Source: Polaromonas sp.
Lineage (GTDB): Bacteria > Pseudomonadota > Gammaproteobacteria > Burkholderiales > Burkholderiaceae_C
DNA length: 14,189 nucleotides
Assembly (NCBI GenBank): GCA_026786065.1
Contig: JAJAYS010000396.1
Span: forward strand, 1 to 14,189
Direction: 5' to 3'
The translations under genes and the position numbers were made by a program. Position 1 is the first letter of the stretch. The number at the start of each line of letters is the position of its first letter. Below the pieces are notes generated by a model, which was given only the letters and a program-made list of their open reading frames with translations, did no database searches and was not told the origin of the DNA. This document shows positions 14,093 to 14,189 of the stretch, piece by piece.

Positions 14093-14113
14093 GGGGGGGG
14101 GGGGGGGGGGGGG
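14093..14113 (+). other. Run of 21 G, probable artefact junction
   Basis: Twenty-one consecutive G replace the expected continuation of lptA, after RRAV. Long G runs at contig ends are typical of two-colour sequencing chemistry, where missing signal is read as G. Sequence beyond it looks unrelated. Confidence 0.75.
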
Positions 14114-14177
14114 CCGCGCCGCCCACCCCCCCGCCGATGACGGCGGCGAGCGCCGACTGCTTGAAGTAGTTCGTCAT
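14114..14177 (-). CDS. Possible start of an unrelated gene, minus strand
   Basis: Read on the minus strand, the last 70 or so bases give GGAG, 8 nt, then ATG and MTNYFKQSALAAVIGGGVGG, which has the look of a real N-terminus (hydrophobic, perhaps a signal or anchor). It would run directly into the G/C homopolymer. I do not recognise it. If genuine, it belongs to another locus joined here by mis-assembly. Confidence 0.3.
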
Positions 14178-14189
14178 GACGGGTTCTCC

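Noticed and set aside
14093..14113. Poly-G tract as a phase-variation switch in lptA
   Set aside because: lptA is normally essential, 21 G is very long for a stable tract, and the downstream sequence is not LptA in any frame, so an artefact is more likely.

Overview
The window is GC-rich, densely coding DNA that looks like a chromosomal segment of a Burkholderiales bacterium, most likely Comamonadaceae (Polaromonas/Rhodoferax/Variovorax-like). This is judged from protein flavour, from promoter-like TAAAAT/TACAAT boxes lying very close to start codons, and from a short dispersed repeat of a kind I recall from that family. No rRNA, tRNA, CRISPR array, prophage or intact transposase gene is visible.

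Layout, left to right. Positions 1-2698 (+) hold the 3' part of a Dps/ferritin-like gene, ubiA (ubiquinone biosynthesis) and a CaiB/BaiF-type CoA-transferase. Positions 2800-5074 (-) hold an MddA-like methanethiol S-methyltransferase, a possible tiny ORF just upstream of it, and an alpha/beta-hydrolase fused to a LuxR-type DNA-binding domain. Positions 5342-6430 (+) hold hppD (4-hydroxyphenylpyruvate dioxygenase, tyrosine catabolism), convergent with a small DUF6494-like gene on the minus strand (6509-6715). Positions 6716-7238 are a gene-free, less GC-rich stretch containing a short element with terminal inverted repeats. Positions 7239-9031 (+) hold an apparent remnant carrying the C-terminus of a Gfo/Idh/MocA oxidoreductase, followed by a type II dehydroquinase and an overlapping shikimate/quinate dehydrogenase-like gene. 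Positions 9194-13562 (+) hold a LysR regulator, a second inverted-repeat element, argS, a SPOR-domain protein and dsbA, closed by a clear intrinsic terminator. The window ends in lptA, which is interrupted by a run of 21 G followed by unrelated-looking sequence, probably an assembly or sequencing artefact.

Most genes are ordinary housekeeping or catabolic genes. aroQ and the dehydrogenase are translationally coupled and could form a quinate/shikimate-use module, since the Rossmann domain suggests NAD rather than NADP. argS, the SPOR protein and dsbA are co-directional and probably form a loose envelope/housekeeping cluster. The more unusual content is in the small repeats. Two 50-bp copies of one dispersed repeat match without gaps; one is absorbed into the ubiA coding sequence and the other lies before the LysR gene. 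Two short inverted-repeat (MITE-like) elements share their left end; one appears to have inserted exactly at the LysR stop codon, splitting it from the argS promoter. I see no convincing new multi-gene system.
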